This document shows, one piece after another, positions 36,104-44,670 of a stretch of 64,000 nucleotides of DNA. Made by a program: the position numbers and the translations under genes. The DNA is from Gammaproteobacteria bacterium (GTDB lineage Bacteria > Pseudomonadota > Gammaproteobacteria > JAPPPA01). Location: positions 1 through 64,000 of the forward strand of contig JAUHZK010000010.1 of the NCBI GenBank assembly GCA_030425645.1, written 5' to 3'. The notes under the pieces are model-generated. The model ran no database searches. It saw nothing but the letters and a program-made list of their open reading frames with translations, and was not told the DNA's origin. The stretch's first letter is position 1, and each line of letters opens with the position of its first letter.

Positions 36104-36133
36104 ATCATAGCGTTTATACATTGAAGAAACCAA
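36104..36133 (-). promoter_or_regulatory. Candidate promoter of the polysaccharide operon
   Basis: On the minus strand TTGGTT (36128-36133) and TATGAT (36104-36109) are separated by 18 bases, which leaves a leader of about 25 bases before the wza start. Both boxes deviate from consensus. It is the best sigma-70-like pair I see in the gap, and a neighbouring TATAAA is an alternative -10. I found no clear ops/JUMPstart element for RfaH. Confidence 0.35.
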
Positions 36134-36195
36134 TAGGATTGGCAAACAAAATGCGACAACGAATTAAAACGTGACCGGCTTTTATCGACAAAAGC

Positions 36196-36217
36196 GCCGC
36201 TTAGTTATTTAAGCGGC
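36196..36217 (-). terminator. Hairpin terminator after the SDR gene
   Basis: GCCGCTTA (36196-36203) and TAAGCGGC (36210-36217) form a perfect eight-pair stem with a six-base loop. On the minus strand it is followed by GCGCTTTTG, a short T-run. It lies 85 bases after the SDR stop and before the promoter of wza, so it insulates the polysaccharide operon. Confidence 0.6.
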
Positions 36218-36301
36218 AAATAGCCACCGTCGCTTAGCCTTTCTTTGAGCCGTTGTAACGACCAAGCCTACGCAACCCTAAACGTCCGCAGAACCATCCA
36301 G

Positions 36302-37069
36302 CTAGTTCAGCTTTGCCACCTGTTTCAGCGGCAAATTGCGCATTAAAAAGCCTACCGGTTTCCAAGGCCATGCAGGTACACAGGCTTCGTCGACTTCGGC
36401 TTCAATCTCTTTCACCAGCAATTTGCAGCCTTTCTCGGCTTCGATAATAAATGGCAGCTTGTCGTTGTCGCCGGTAAGTTCGGTTTTGATATAACCCGGA
36501 TACAACGTGGTAACTTTAATGCCGGGCTTACGCATACAGTCAGCACGCAGGCCTTCTGCTAGGTGCGCGACGGCCGCTTTAGTGGCCGCATAGGTCGCTA
36601 GCATGCCGCGCTGGCCGCGCATAGCGCTCATGCTAGAGACAATCACTAAATGGCCTTTACCACTCTCGCGGAACAGCCCCATAGCCGCTTCGGCTTGGGC
36701 TAATACCGCGGTAAAGTTAATGTCGATAATGCGTTTGTTTTGCTCAAACTTACCCTTACCGACGGTTTCGCCTTCGGCACCAACACCGGCGTTGGCGATA
36801 TAACGCTCTAAGCCACGGCCAGTGGTGGCCTTAAATTCGGCATCAAAGGCTTCAGTAACGCTAAAGACATCATCAAACTGAGTCACGTCTAAGGCTTTAA
36901 CCAATACCGTGATATTCGGGTTAATGGCCAGCAACTCGGCTTTTAGTGCTTCAAGGCGATCGGTGCGGCGTGCACACAGGGCTAAGTTATTGCCTTTAGC
37001 TGCCAGCTCTTTGGCCATACCAGCGCCTAAACCAGAACTGGCACCAGTGATTAAGGTATTTTTGCTCAT
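36302..37069 (-). CDS. Short-chain dehydrogenase/reductase
   Basis: This is a 255-residue classical SDR: TGASSGLGAGMA for the cofactor, an NAG motif (IANAGVG), the catalytic Ser in IVSSMSA and YAATK as Y-x-x-x-K. Length fits a soluble NAD(P)-dependent alcohol/keto reductase. The substrate is unknown. It lies downstream of the acyl-CoA dehydrogenase/kinase genes but is set apart from them by an inverted repeat at 37091-37165, so it may be a separate transcript. Confidence 0.85.
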   Translation of the reverse strand: MSKNTLITGASSGLGAGMAKELAAKGNNLALCARRTDRLEALKAELLAINPNITVLVKALDVTQFDDVFSVTEAFDAEFKATTGRGLERYIANAGVGAEGETVGKGKFEQNKRIIDINFTAVLAQAEAAMGLFRESGKGHLVIVSSMSAMRGQRGMLATYAATKAAVAHLAEGLRADCMRKPGIKVTTLYPGYIKTELTGDNDKLPFIIEAEKGCKLLVKEIEAEVDEACVPAWPWKPVGFLMRNLPLKQVAKLN

Positions 37070-37090
37070 GTTATTTCCATCAGAGCTTTC

Positions 37091-37165
37091 GGGGACAGAC
37101 CCCTCCGCTCAAAACCATTTCAACTATGTAAGTTCATCATGCTAATCGAAGCGGGGTCTGTCCCC
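37091..37165. repeat. Paired REP-like inverted repeat
   Basis: GGGGACAGACCCC (37091-37103) and its exact reverse complement GGGGTCTGTCCCC (37153-37165) flank 49 bases. Each 13-mer is itself nearly palindromic. I recall this type of motif from dispersed REP-like repeats in other bacteria. It fills the gap between the histidine phosphatase and the SDR and could fold into one long hairpin. Confidence 0.75.
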
Positions 37166-37172
37166 TACCTCG

Positions 37173-37865
37173 CTAGCGGTAGGTAATTAAATGCTGGCGC
37201 TCGCCTTCAAAGGCGCTGTGTTCATTCAGTGACGACAGGTACATGCCGCGGTCACTGTAAATAATTTTGGTTATGCCGCAATTAGCGAGTGTCCAATTCA
37301 GTTTAAAGATGTCTTCGTCGCTGATATGCAGCAAGTGCTGGGCCACGGCAGAAATCGGCCCACCGCTGGTAAAGACAAAGGCCGTTTTCGATGGCCCCAA
37401 GCTATCTCGTAGGTGATTAAGGGATTGCAGCACACGGGCCTGAAACTGCTGCCAAGTTTCTGTGTATTCGTCGCTATACTCGTTGCTCAACCAGCGCTCA
37501 ATCGCGGCCGCAAACATCTTCTGAAATTCGCGTCGTGGGTTTAGCGTTCTAGCTAAATCAGCCTTCATCACCAGTTTGTTTTTATAGGCCGGTTTATAAC
37601 GCTCAATAACCTGTTCATGGTCATACTCATTCCAACCGGCGTTAATGATCCAGCCTCGACTATTGCCCATGCCTTGCAGGCAGCCTTCGGCAGTTTGCCG
37701 ATGCCGCTTCATGCTGCCAATTTGCACCGCATCTAATTGCGGCACACGGTGCTTTAAGGACTCCCCCAATACAAGCGGCTGCTTTAGGCCGGTCTTTGAG
37801 AGGTTGTCATAGTCGGCTTTTCCAAAGGAAGCCTGACCGTGGCGGATAAGATAAATCGCGCCCAT
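37173..37865 (-). CDS. Histidine phosphatase family protein (phosphoglycerate-mutase fold)
   Basis: This is a 230-residue protein with the N-terminal phosphohistidine motif LIRHGQASFG (family RHG) and the second catalytic His region as FTSGGPISA, where the usual GHG pattern is altered. It hydrolyses or transfers phosphate on a small molecule. It starts immediately after the kinase stop, so a paired kinase/phosphatase role in the same pathway is possible. The changed second motif makes the activity less certain. Confidence 0.8.
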   Translation of the reverse strand: MGAIYLIRHGQASFGKADYDNLSKTGLKQPLVLGESLKHRVPQLDAVQIGSMKRHRQTAEGCLQGMGNSRGWIINAGWNEYDHEQVIERYKPAYKNKLVMKADLARTLNPRREFQKMFAAAIERWLSNEYSDEYTETWQQFQARVLQSLNHLRDSLGPSKTAFVFTSGGPISAVAQHLLHISDEDIFKLNWTLANCGITKIIYSDRGMYLSSLNEHSAFEGERQHLITYR

Positions 37866-38933
37866 TTAACCAGCCTTTTTGATTAAACGCTGGCAGCGCC
37901 AGTTCAGGTAGTTGACCATAATCCAAAAGTTTTTAAAGGTTGGGTTGCGTGTTTGCTTGTGGTGATAACGGTAATAAATCTGCTGCAAGATCACAGCTAG
38001 ACGAAACAGCCCATAAACTTCGTAGAAGGCCCAATTATCGGGTTGCAAACCCGATTTCTCTAAGTAGTAGTCAACCACTTCTTGGCGAGTCAACATGCCC
38101 GGCAAATGGGTTGGCTGGCGGCGCATCGCTTTAATCAGAAAGTCATCGTCTTCTTGCACCCAATAGGCCAAGCTGTTGCCTAGATCCATCAATGGGTCGC
38201 CTAGGGTCGCCATTTCCCAATCCAGCACCCCGATAACCTCAGCGGGGTTATCTGGGTTTAGCACCACATTGTCAAAACGGTAGTCGTTATGAATCACACA
38301 AGTAGCAATATCGTCTGGGCAGTTTTTATCTAACCAGCGCATCACTTTTTTAAACGACGGCACATTCCAGGTTTTGGCCTTAGCGTAACGACCGCTCCAG
38401 CCATCAATCTGGCGGCGGCAATAACCATCGCCCTTGCCAATAGACTCTAGGCCTGCGGTTTGGTAATCCACTTGGTGCAGCTCAACAAACTTGTCGATCA
38501 CACTCATGCAAATTTCGCGGGTCGTCTGCGGCGTTAGTTCAAGCTCACGCGGCATATTGGCGCGCGGAATAATGCCCTTGAGCCGATCCATCACGTAAAA
38601 GTCGGTGCCAATCACGTTCTCGTCGTCACAGAAAGCATGCATTTGTGGCACGTAAGGAAATACCGGCTTTAAGGCAGACTGCACCTTAAACTCGCGCCCC
38701 ATATCATGGGCACCCTTTGCCTTGGTCCCCGCGGGGCCACGGCGCAGAATTAAGTCGTGGCTGGGATACTCAAGACGATAGGTCCAGTTAGACGCGCCAC
38801 CAGAGTATTGCGTCACCTCAGCCTGCCCTTCTAAGCCATGTAGCTGTGGTTTTAACCAAGCATCTACCGCAGCAATATCCAGTTCTTCACCAGCACGGAC
38901 AGCCCCACCTACATCTATTATTCCTTTAGGCAC
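37866..38933 (-). CDS. APH-fold phosphotransferase, ACAD11-N/LvaA-like
   Basis: This is a 355-residue kinase-fold protein of the aminoglycoside phosphotransferase superfamily, in the group related to the N-terminal half of ACAD10/11: SGGASNWTYRLEY for the nucleotide loop, HNDYRFDNVVL as catalytic loop and VLDWEMATLGDPLMDL as metal-binding loop. Known relatives such as LvaA phosphorylate 4-hydroxyacyl-CoA during levulinate or 4-hydroxyacid breakdown. An acyl-CoA dehydrogenase lies in the same gene group, as in ACAD11 fusions. GTG 38933 has GGAGG six bases upstream. The start overlaps a relic frame of a paralogue. Confidence 0.85.
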   Translation of the reverse strand: MPKGIIDVGGAVRAGEELDIAAVDAWLKPQLHGLEGQAEVTQYSGGASNWTYRLEYPSHDLILRRGPAGTKAKGAHDMGREFKVQSALKPVFPYVPQMHAFCDDENVIGTDFYVMDRLKGIIPRANMPRELELTPQTTREICMSVIDKFVELHQVDYQTAGLESIGKGDGYCRRQIDGWSGRYAKAKTWNVPSFKKVMRWLDKNCPDDIATCVIHNDYRFDNVVLNPDNPAEVIGVLDWEMATLGDPLMDLGNSLAYWVQEDDDFLIKAMRRQPTHLPGMLTRQEVVDYYLEKSGLQPDNWAFYEVYGLFRLAVILQQIYYRYHHKQTRNPTFKNFWIMVNYLNWRCQRLIKKAG

Positions 38934-39015
38934 GAGCTATCCTCCGATTGTCCTGAGCTTGTCGAAGGGCGCCTTCGCGTACGGCGCCGCCAATATCAAT
39001 CACGCCCTTACTCAT
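38926..39015 (-). pseudogene. N-terminal relic of a second APH-like kinase gene
   Basis: This 29-codon frame starts with ATG overlapping the SDR stop (ATGA). Its first 15 residues MSKGVIDIGGAVREG match the intact kinase start MPKGIIDVGGAVRAG, yet nearly every third codon position differs. After residue 15 it runs into a dispersed-repeat sequence and ends at TAA inside the start of the intact gene. It looks like the stub of an old tandem paralogue whose body was lost, rather than a recent duplication. It may still help translational coupling. Confidence 0.7.
38950..38969. repeat. Dispersed intergenic repeat motif
   Basis: The motif TCCTGAGCTTGTCGAAGG lies exactly where the kinase relic loses similarity. 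I recognise this string as a common dispersed repeat of many proteobacterial genomes. Only one copy is seen in this window, so its repeated nature here is from general knowledge. Confidence 0.5.
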
Positions 39016-39818
39016 TTTTTCTTCACTCTCGCTACCGTGCGCTTAATCATCATCTCGGCATATTGCTTAAACGGCAACACACGCTTGAGGTTAAAGATCA
39101 GCCGATCTTGATAGAGCGGAATCACATGAAACTGCCCCTTGTGTACGGCTTTCCAACAGGCTTCTGCCACATCGGGCGCGGTTAGTTTGGCATGCTTAAA
39201 TAGCTTCGACATCATCACCCGAATTTCATCATCATCCGTGCGCAACGACTCTTCCAAATTGGTTTTAAAAAACGACGGACAGATCACTGAAACGCCAATA
39301 TTGTCTTGTGACAACTCGATGGCTAAGGTTTCAGATAAAGCCACCGCGCCGGCCTTACTGGCGTTATAGCTGGCCATCCCCGGCGGATGAATCAGACCCG
39401 CCATGGAGGAGGTATTTAGGAAATAACCCCCACCCTGCCGCTTAAAAATGGGCGTAAAGACCTTACAACCGCGGGCAATACCGACAACGTTAATATCTAG
39501 TACAGCCAGCCAGTCTTCGATCTTATGGTTCTCAATCCGTCCGCCAGTAGCGATACCAGCGTTGTTAACCACCACGTCGACTCCACCCCAGTCGGCGACC
39601 AAACGATCCGCTACCGCTTGAAGGTCTTGCTCTTTGGTGACGTCAACGTGCTCGTAACGACCTTCGCCACCAAGCTCGTTGACCATGGCAACCACTTCAG
39701 CACCACGGTCGGCGTTAATGTCGCCAATGCAAACCTTCCAACCGGCCCGTGCCCAGCGTTCAGCAATCGCCCGGCCGAGGCCAGACGCACCACCTGTAAT
39801 AAAAATTCTATTGCTCAC
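39012..39818 (-). CDS. Short-chain dehydrogenase/reductase
   Basis: This is a 268-residue classical SDR with TGGASGLGRAIAERW, VNNAGIAT, a Ser in NTSSMAG and YNASK as Y-x-x-x-K. The basic C terminus (RTVARVKKK) may aid membrane contact. It lies between the acyl-CoA dehydrogenase and the kinase on the same strand, so it probably oxidises or reduces a hydroxyacyl or keto intermediate of the same pathway; LvaD in levulinate catabolism is a comparable SDR. Substrate is inferred. Confidence 0.87.
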   Translation of the reverse strand: MSNRIFITGGASGLGRAIAERWARAGWKVCIGDINADRGAEVVAMVNELGGEGRYEHVDVTKEQDLQAVADRLVADWGGVDVVVNNAGIATGGRIENHKIEDWLAVLDINVVGIARGCKVFTPIFKRQGGGYFLNTSSMAGLIHPPGMASYNASKAGAVALSETLAIELSQDNIGVSVICPSFFKTNLEESLRTDDDEIRVMMSKLFKHAKLTAPDVAEACWKAVHKGQFHVIPLYQDRLIFNLKRVLPFKQYAEMMIKRTVARVKKK

Positions 39819-39836
39819 TCATATCTCCATTTGATG

Positions 39837-39897
39837 GCCACGAAACTCACAAAACCCACAAAAAACGTTTTTCGTGTTCTTTCGTGGGGTTAGTGGC
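39837..39897. repeat. Imperfect inverted repeat with CACGAA units
   Basis: GCCAC (39837-39841) and GTGGC (39893-39897) close a 61-base imperfect inverted repeat whose arms contain CACGAAA/TTTCGTG-like units around an AACGTT centre. It fills the gap between the SDR start and the acyl-CoA dehydrogenase stop. It could be a small dispersed repeat. No T-run marks it as a terminator. Confidence 0.5.
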
Positions 39898-39904
39898 TAT
39901 GCCT

Positions 39905-41140
39905 TTATTTCTTGGCTAGACGTCTATATTTCGCTAGTTCTAAGCGGGCAACCATACCGCGATGCACTGCATCAGGGCCGTCGGCAATACGTAAGGTGCG
40001 GGCATAGGCGTACATGGCTGCTAATGGCGTGTCATGGCTAACACCGGCAGCGCCGAACATCTGGATGGCCTCATCAATGATTTGTTGCAACACATTAGGC
40101 GCAATCACCTTAATAGCGGAAATTTCCGTAAGCGCCGCTAAGGCACCCACAGCATCGATTTTCCAAGCGGCAGACAAGGTCAGCAAACGGGCTTGATCAA
40201 TCGCCATACGGAAATCGGCAATCTTTTCACGGTTACCACCCAAATGAATAATGGGTTTACCAAACGCCACTCGCTGCATGCCACGCTCAATCATTAGCTT
40301 TAGCGCCACCTCAGCAGCGCCAATGCAGCGCATGCAGTGGTGAATACGACCGGGGCCAAGACGGCCTTGGGCAATCTCAAAGCCCTTACCCGGGCCAACA
40401 ATAAAGTTATCTACCGGCACGCGAACATTATTGAAATGCACTTCACCGTGACCAAACGGTTCATCGTACTCACCAAATACTGGCAGCATCCGCTGTAACT
40501 CTACGCCAGCAGTATCCATTGGCACTAGCACCATGCTATGGCGATGGTGACGGTCAGCCTCGGCGTCTGTCAGCGCCATGACAATCAGGATTTTGCATTC
40601 AGGGTGACCAATTCCAGTGGCAAACCATTTTTTGCCATTTAGGACGATCTCATCACCGTCGACAATCGCAGTGGCTTCCATATTGGTGGCATCAGACGAG
40701 GCCACATCCGGCTCGGTCATACAAAACGCCGAACGAATCGTGCCGTCCATCAGTGGCTCTAACCACTGCGCTTTTTGCGCGTCGGTGCCGTATTTCCAAA
40801 GCACTTCCATATTGCCGGTATCGGGCGCGTTGCAGTTAAACACCACCGGGGCAATAAAGCTGCGGCCCATCTCTTCGGCTAATGGCGCGTAATCAACGTT
40901 ATTCAAACCCGCGGCAAGCTCGCTATCCGGCAAAAACAGATTCCACAAGCCTTCGGCCTTGGCTTTGGCCTTTAGCTCTTCCAGCTCGGCTGGGACTTCC
41001 CACTTGGTCCAGTCACCGGCATTGCCCTTGGCAACCACATCCAAATAATACTGATGCTCAATCGGCTCAATATGGGTTTGGATAAATTTGCGAATACGTT
41101 TTTGGTAGTCCAGCGTTTCGGCGGAATGTTTGAAATCCAT
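39905..41140 (-). CDS. Acyl-CoA dehydrogenase, ACAD11-like
   Basis: This is a 411-residue FAD enzyme of the acyl-CoA dehydrogenase family: FCMTEPDVASSDATN and GKKWFATGIGHP for FAD and substrate binding, CIGAAEVALKLM..R, and EAIQMFGAAGVSHDTPLA toward the C terminus. The length and motifs resemble the dehydrogenase half of ACAD10/11, which acts with a fused kinase on 4-hydroxyacyl-CoA. Here the kinase is a separate gene in the same group. It is divergent from a LysR regulator, which probably controls it. Confidence 0.88.
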   Translation of the reverse strand: MDFKHSAETLDYQKRIRKFIQTHIEPIEHQYYLDVVAKGNAGDWTKWEVPAELEELKAKAKAEGLWNLFLPDSELAAGLNNVDYAPLAEEMGRSFIAPVVFNCNAPDTGNMEVLWKYGTDAQKAQWLEPLMDGTIRSAFCMTEPDVASSDATNMEATAIVDGDEIVLNGKKWFATGIGHPECKILIVMALTDAEADRHHRHSMVLVPMDTAGVELQRMLPVFGEYDEPFGHGEVHFNNVRVPVDNFIVGPGKGFEIAQGRLGPGRIHHCMRCIGAAEVALKLMIERGMQRVAFGKPIIHLGGNREKIADFRMAIDQARLLTLSAAWKIDAVGALAALTEISAIKVIAPNVLQQIIDEAIQMFGAAGVSHDTPLAAMYAYARTLRIADGPDAVHRGMVARLELAKYRRLAKK

Positions 41141-41238
41141 GAGTATCTCCTAATGTTGCAGATACTCTATGTCAGCATTATCAATGAATGAAATGAATAT
41201 TTTTCATACTTATTAATAAATATGATTAATATATAGAA
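41141..41238. promoter_or_regulatory. Divergent control region with a LysR-type dyad
   Basis: This 98-base AT-rich gap separates the acyl-CoA dehydrogenase and the LysR gene. It contains ATGAA-N5-TTCAT (41193-41207), of the interrupted-dyad kind LysR regulators bind, followed by AT-rich steps suitable for -10 boxes. Binding by the adjacent regulator is inferred from position. Confidence 0.5.
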
Positions 41239-42135
41239 ATGGACTTGAACCTACTTCGCGTGTTTGCGGCGATTTACGAACAGCACAGCCTTAGCCGTGC
41301 TGCCGAGCAGCTATATTTAACGCAACCAGCCATTAGCCACAGCTTAAAACGCCTGCGTGAGCATTACGGAGACCCGCTATTTATTCGTGATGGTCGCGGC
41401 ATGCGCCCGAGTGCACTCGCACTACAAATGGGCCCAAAGCTATTGGCAACCTTAAAAGAGCTAGAGCTGTTACAACAAAGCCAACTAAGCTTTGACCCCA
41501 GCACCACTGAAAAGCGTTTTGTGATTGGCGCCCGCGAGGCTTTAGAGTCACTATTAATGGTCAAACTCGTGCAACGTTTAAGCGCACAAGCACCCTTGGT
41601 AGAAATCGCCAGTGTGGCCTTTAACCGCGAACAGCTTAGCCGCGATCTAGAACGGCGGCATTTAGACCTCGTGGTCGACGTGCCATTAGCCGTCAAACCT
41701 CATATCGGCCAACAAGCGCTAGTTACCGACGAATTCTGTGTATTGGCCTCTAAACAGCACCCATACGCGCACGAGCCGACCCTAGAACATTATCTCGCGG
41801 CCAAACACGTCGCGGTATCTGGCCGCCCCAGCGGCCCCACGGTGGTTGATTACGCGCTGCAGCGCCACGGCTTGGCGCGCAACACTGCCCTACGCTGCCA
41901 GCACTACCACGCCGCCTGTGCGATCGCGGCCGAGTCTGACTATTTAGTCACGCTGCCGCGCGGCATTGCCGAACAAATGCAACAAGGCCGCAAAACCTGC
42001 CTATTGCCGTTGCCGGTTAAAACCGAAGTTATTCAGCTGCAACTTTATTGGCACAAAAATTATGAAGACGAACCTAGTAATCGCTGGTTGCGACAACAGG
42101 CCTTAAGCTTGGGTAGCAAAAATTTCGAGCAATAA
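41239..42135 (+). CDS. LysR-family transcriptional regulator
   Basis: This is a 298-residue LysR regulator. The N-terminal helix-turn-helix is plain (DLNLLRVFAAIYEQHSLSRAAEQL then TQPAISHSLKRLREHYGDPLF), followed by a periplasmic-binding-like effector domain. It is divergent from the acyl-CoA dehydrogenase cluster and ends in a strong terminator. It probably senses an acid or CoA intermediate of that pathway; the effector is unknown. Confidence 0.92.
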   Translation: MDLNLLRVFAAIYEQHSLSRAAEQLYLTQPAISHSLKRLREHYGDPLFIRDGRGMRPSALALQMGPKLLATLKELELLQQSQLSFDPSTTEKRFVIGAREALESLLMVKLVQRLSAQAPLVEIASVAFNREQLSRDLERRHLDLVVDVPLAVKPHIGQQALVTDEFCVLASKQHPYAHEPTLEHYLAAKHVAVSGRPSGPTVVDYALQRHGLARNTALRCQHYHAACAIAAESDYLVTLPRGIAEQMQQGRKTCLLPLPVKTEVIQLQLYWHKNYEDEPSNRWLRQQALSLGSKNFEQ

Positions 42136-42139
42136 AAAA

Positions 42140-42159
42140 CCCCGCAATGCGGGGCTTTT
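42140..42159. terminator. Bidirectional intrinsic terminator
   Basis: CCCCGC (42140-42145), loop AAT, GCGGGG (42149-42154), then CTTTTT on the plus strand; an A-run on the left gives a T-run on the minus strand. It separates the convergent LysR and CBS genes and can stop both. Confidence 0.9.
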
Positions 42160-42181
42160 TAGAAGCAAATTTCGAGTGAGC

Positions 42182-42583
42182 TTACACGCGGATTTTTTCA
42201 ATCGCTCGCAACACATCAGCACGAGAGATTTGTCCGACTAAACGCTCTTCCTCGTCGACGACTGGAAAGCGCTTATAAGGCTGATCGATAAAGGCCTTGG
42301 CTACTTCCATAATGCTGGAATCAGCATCAATGGTTTCTACGTTTTTGGTCATGTAGTCCGCCACTTTGCCGCCCATGCCTTCGTTGTAACCGGCCTCAAG
42401 CGCCACTTTCATGCAGTCTTTCTCAGACAACATGCCAACAATATTGCCAGCACCGTCGACCACCGGCGAACCGGAAATACGACGCTCGACTAAAGTATGA
42501 ATAGCTTCGAGCACATCTTCATCTGGCGAAAACGTGACCACACTGGCAGACATATATTCTTTTACTGAAATGCTATGTAACAC
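42182..42583 (-). CDS. CBS-domain protein
   Basis: This is a 133-residue protein made of two CBS motifs (about 8-60 and 75-130: VKEYMSASVVTFSPDEDV and VADYMTKNVETIDADSSI), which form one Bateman module binding adenosyl nucleotides. It has no effector domain, so it is probably a small energy-sensing regulator or partner protein. It lies downstream of the nqr operon with a 73-base gap on the same strand. Confidence 0.88.
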   Translation of the reverse strand: MLHSISVKEYMSASVVTFSPDEDVLEAIHTLVERRISGSPVVDGAGNIVGMLSEKDCMKVALEAGYNEGMGGKVADYMTKNVETIDADSSIMEVAKAFIDQPYKRFPVVDEEERLVGQISRADVLRAIEKIRV

Positions 42584-42656
42584 CGGTTACTCCCCAATCC
42601 GTTTCTATAGTTATAGAAGGCCAGCAAATGCTGTGCCAGTCTCGTTTTGATTCGCG

Positions 42657-42824
42657 TTAGTCATCGCAACTGCCAAGCGGCTTGCCTGCTTTTTCGCAGG
42701 CACAGTCGCTGCCAGCAATACCACCACAAGAGCCTTTGATAGGTTTATTGCTGAACATGACCCCCACGGCCATGCCCGTCATTACCAAAGCAAAAACTAC
42801 AAATGCTGCTAGTACGGTTGCCAT
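42657..42824 (-). CDS. nqrM: Na+-NQR maturation protein NqrM (DUF539)
   Basis: This is a 55-residue protein with one N-terminal membrane helix ([19 protein letters not shown]) followed by [16 protein letters not shown] and a final GSC, the conserved cysteine pattern of NqrM. It delivers iron to the NQR complex for its Fe centre between NqrD and NqrE. The ATG follows the nqrF stop directly (TAAATG), as in other nqr operons. Confidence 0.9.
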   Translation of the reverse strand: MATVLAAFVVFALVMTGMAVGVMFSNKPIKGSCGGIAGSDCACEKAGKPLGSCDD

Positions 42825-44048
42825 TTAGCCACCAAAGTCGTCAAGCAAGATGTTCTCCCGCTCTACGCCTAGGTCCTCAAGCATTTTGATAACAGCCGCA
42901 TTCATCATTGGCGGTCCACACATGTAGAACTCTACATCCTCTGGGGCCGGGTGATCCTTCAAGTAGTTGTCGTACAACACTTGGTGGATAAAGCCGGTGT
43001 AACCTTCCCAGTTGTCTTCTTCCTGCGGGTCAGACAGTGCAGCATGCCAAACAAAGTTGTCGTTTTCTTTCTGCAGCATGTCGAAATCTTCTACATAGAA
43101 CATTTCACGCAATGAACGCGCGCCGTACCAGAAAGAAATCTTACGGTCAGTCTTAATGCGACGTAGCTGATCAAAGATATGAGAGCGCATTGGCGCCATA
43201 CCGGCACCACCGCCAACAAACACCATCTCAGCGTCGGTTTCTTTAGCAAAGAACTCACCGTAAGGACCCGAAATATTGACCTTGTCGCCAGGCTTCAGGT
43301 TAAAGATGTAGGAAGACATCTGACCCGCTGGGATCTCAGGGCCCGCGCCCGGAGGCGGCGTAGCAATACGCACGTTGAGCATAATAATGCCGCGCTCTTC
43401 CGGGTAGTTAGCCATCGAGTAAGCACGGATCACTGGCTCTTTAACCACTGACTTATAGCGCCAGATATCGAAATGATCCCAATCAGGGCGATACTGCTCT
43501 TCAACATCAAATGAGGTGTACTCAATTTCGTAAGGTGGGCATTCAATCTGAATATAACCACCAGCACGGAAATCAACGTTTTCACCTTCAGGCAGCTCCA
43601 ACACAAGCTCTTTAATAAAGGTCGCTTGGTTGTCGTTAGAACGTACTGTGCATTCCCATTTCTTAGTACCAAAGACTTCTTCTGGCACCTCGATCTTCAT
43701 GTCTTGTTTGACAGAAACCTGACAAGACAAACGGTCGCCTTCAGCGGCTTCACGTTTGGTGATATGGGTTTCCTCAGTCGGCAGAATAGAACCGCCACCT
43801 TCATGAACTTTTACCTTGCACTGCGCACAAGTACCGCCGCCACCACAAGCTGATGAAACAAATAGCTGATTCTCGGCCAAAGCGCCTAGCAGCTTACCGC
43901 CAGCAGGCACGGTAATTTCTTTCTCACCGTTAATGGTGATGGTAACTGGACCACTGGCTACCAATTTTGCTTTGGCAGCCAAAATGATCATCACCAGCAC
44001 TAAAACAATGGCGGTGAAAAAGGCTACACCTAATCCAATTTCAAGCAT
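42825..44048 (-). CDS. nqrF: Na+-translocating NADH:quinone reductase subunit F
   Basis: This is a 407-residue subunit: one N-terminal membrane helix, a [2Fe-2S] ferredoxin domain with C68, C74, C77 and C109 ([12 protein letters not shown] and RLSCQ), then a ferredoxin-reductase domain with FAD motif RAYSMAN and NADH motif [12 protein letters not shown]. It is the NADH entry point of the pump and faces the cytoplasm. Confidence 0.96.
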   Translation of the reverse strand: MLEIGLGVAFFTAIVLVLVMIILAAKAKLVASGPVTITINGEKEITVPAGGKLLGALAENQLFVSSACGGGGTCAQCKVKVHEGGGSILPTEETHITKREAAEGDRLSCQVSVKQDMKIEVPEEVFGTKKWECTVRSNDNQATFIKELVLELPEGENVDFRAGGYIQIECPPYEIEYTSFDVEEQYRPDWDHFDIWRYKSVVKEPVIRAYSMANYPEERGIIMLNVRIATPPPGAGPEIPAGQMSSYIFNLKPGDKVNISGPYGEFFAKETDAEMVFVGGGAGMAPMRSHIFDQLRRIKTDRKISFWYGARSLREMFYVEDFDMLQKENDNFVWHAALSDPQEEDNWEGYTGFIHQVLYDNYLKDHPAPEDVEFYMCGPPMMNAAVIKMLEDLGVERENILLDDFGG

Positions 44049-44061
44049 GTCGACTCCCGCC

Positions 44062-44670
44062 TTATAGCTGGATACCGCTGAAGGCCATAAAGCCCAGCGA
44101 CATCAAGCCAACAGTGATAAAGGTAATACCAAGGCCTTGTAGGCCATCTGGTACGTCTGAATATTTCAACTTCTCGCGCACACCAGCTAGGGCGGTAATC
44201 GCGATCGCCCAACCAATACCTGAGCTAACGCCGTAGGTAACAGATTCGGCAAAGTTGTAGTCACGCTCAACCATGAACAAGGTGCCACCTAAGATGGCGC
44301 AGTTCACAGTAATCAGCGGTAGATAAACACCCAAGGCGTTATATAGCGCTGGCATGTATTTATCTAAGACCATTTCCAAAATTTGCACCATCGCCGCAAT
44401 TACGCCGATGTAGCTGATGTAACCCAAGAAGCTTAGGTTCACATCCGGCAAACCAGCCCAAGCAAGGGCACCATCTGCCAATACATATTGGAACAACAGA
44501 TTATTGGCAGGAACGGTCAACACCTGAACCGCCACAACCGCAACACCTAGGCCAAAAGCTGTCTCAATCTTCTTGGACACGGCCAAGAAGGTGCACATAC
44601 CTAGGAAGAATGAAAGTGCGAGGTTCTCAACGAAAATCGACTTAACCGCAAGGCTCAGTAAACCTTCCAT
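44062..44670 (-). CDS. nqrE: Na+-NQR subunit E
   Basis: This is a 202-residue integral membrane subunit with six helices ([19 protein letters not shown] at the start), homologous to RnfA and paired with NqrD. With NqrD it holds the membrane-embedded iron centre; a Cys in the first helix (LGMCTF) and one in VNCAILGG are the expected ligands. Its ATG overlaps the nqrD stop. Confidence 0.95.
   Translation of the reverse strand: MEGLLSLAVKSIFVENLALSFFLGMCTFLAVSKKIETAFGLGVAVVAVQVLTVPANNLLFQYVLADGALAWAGLPDVNLSFLGYISYIGVIAAMVQILEMVLDKYMPALYNALGVYLPLITVNCAILGGTLFMVERDYNFAESVTYGVSSGIGWAIAITALAGVREKLKYSDVPDGLQGLGITFITVGLMSLGFMAFSGIQL

Noticed and set aside
36075-36301. RfaH ops/JUMPstart element upstream of wza
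   Set aside because: I looked for the GGCGGTAG-type core on the minus strand and did not find it.
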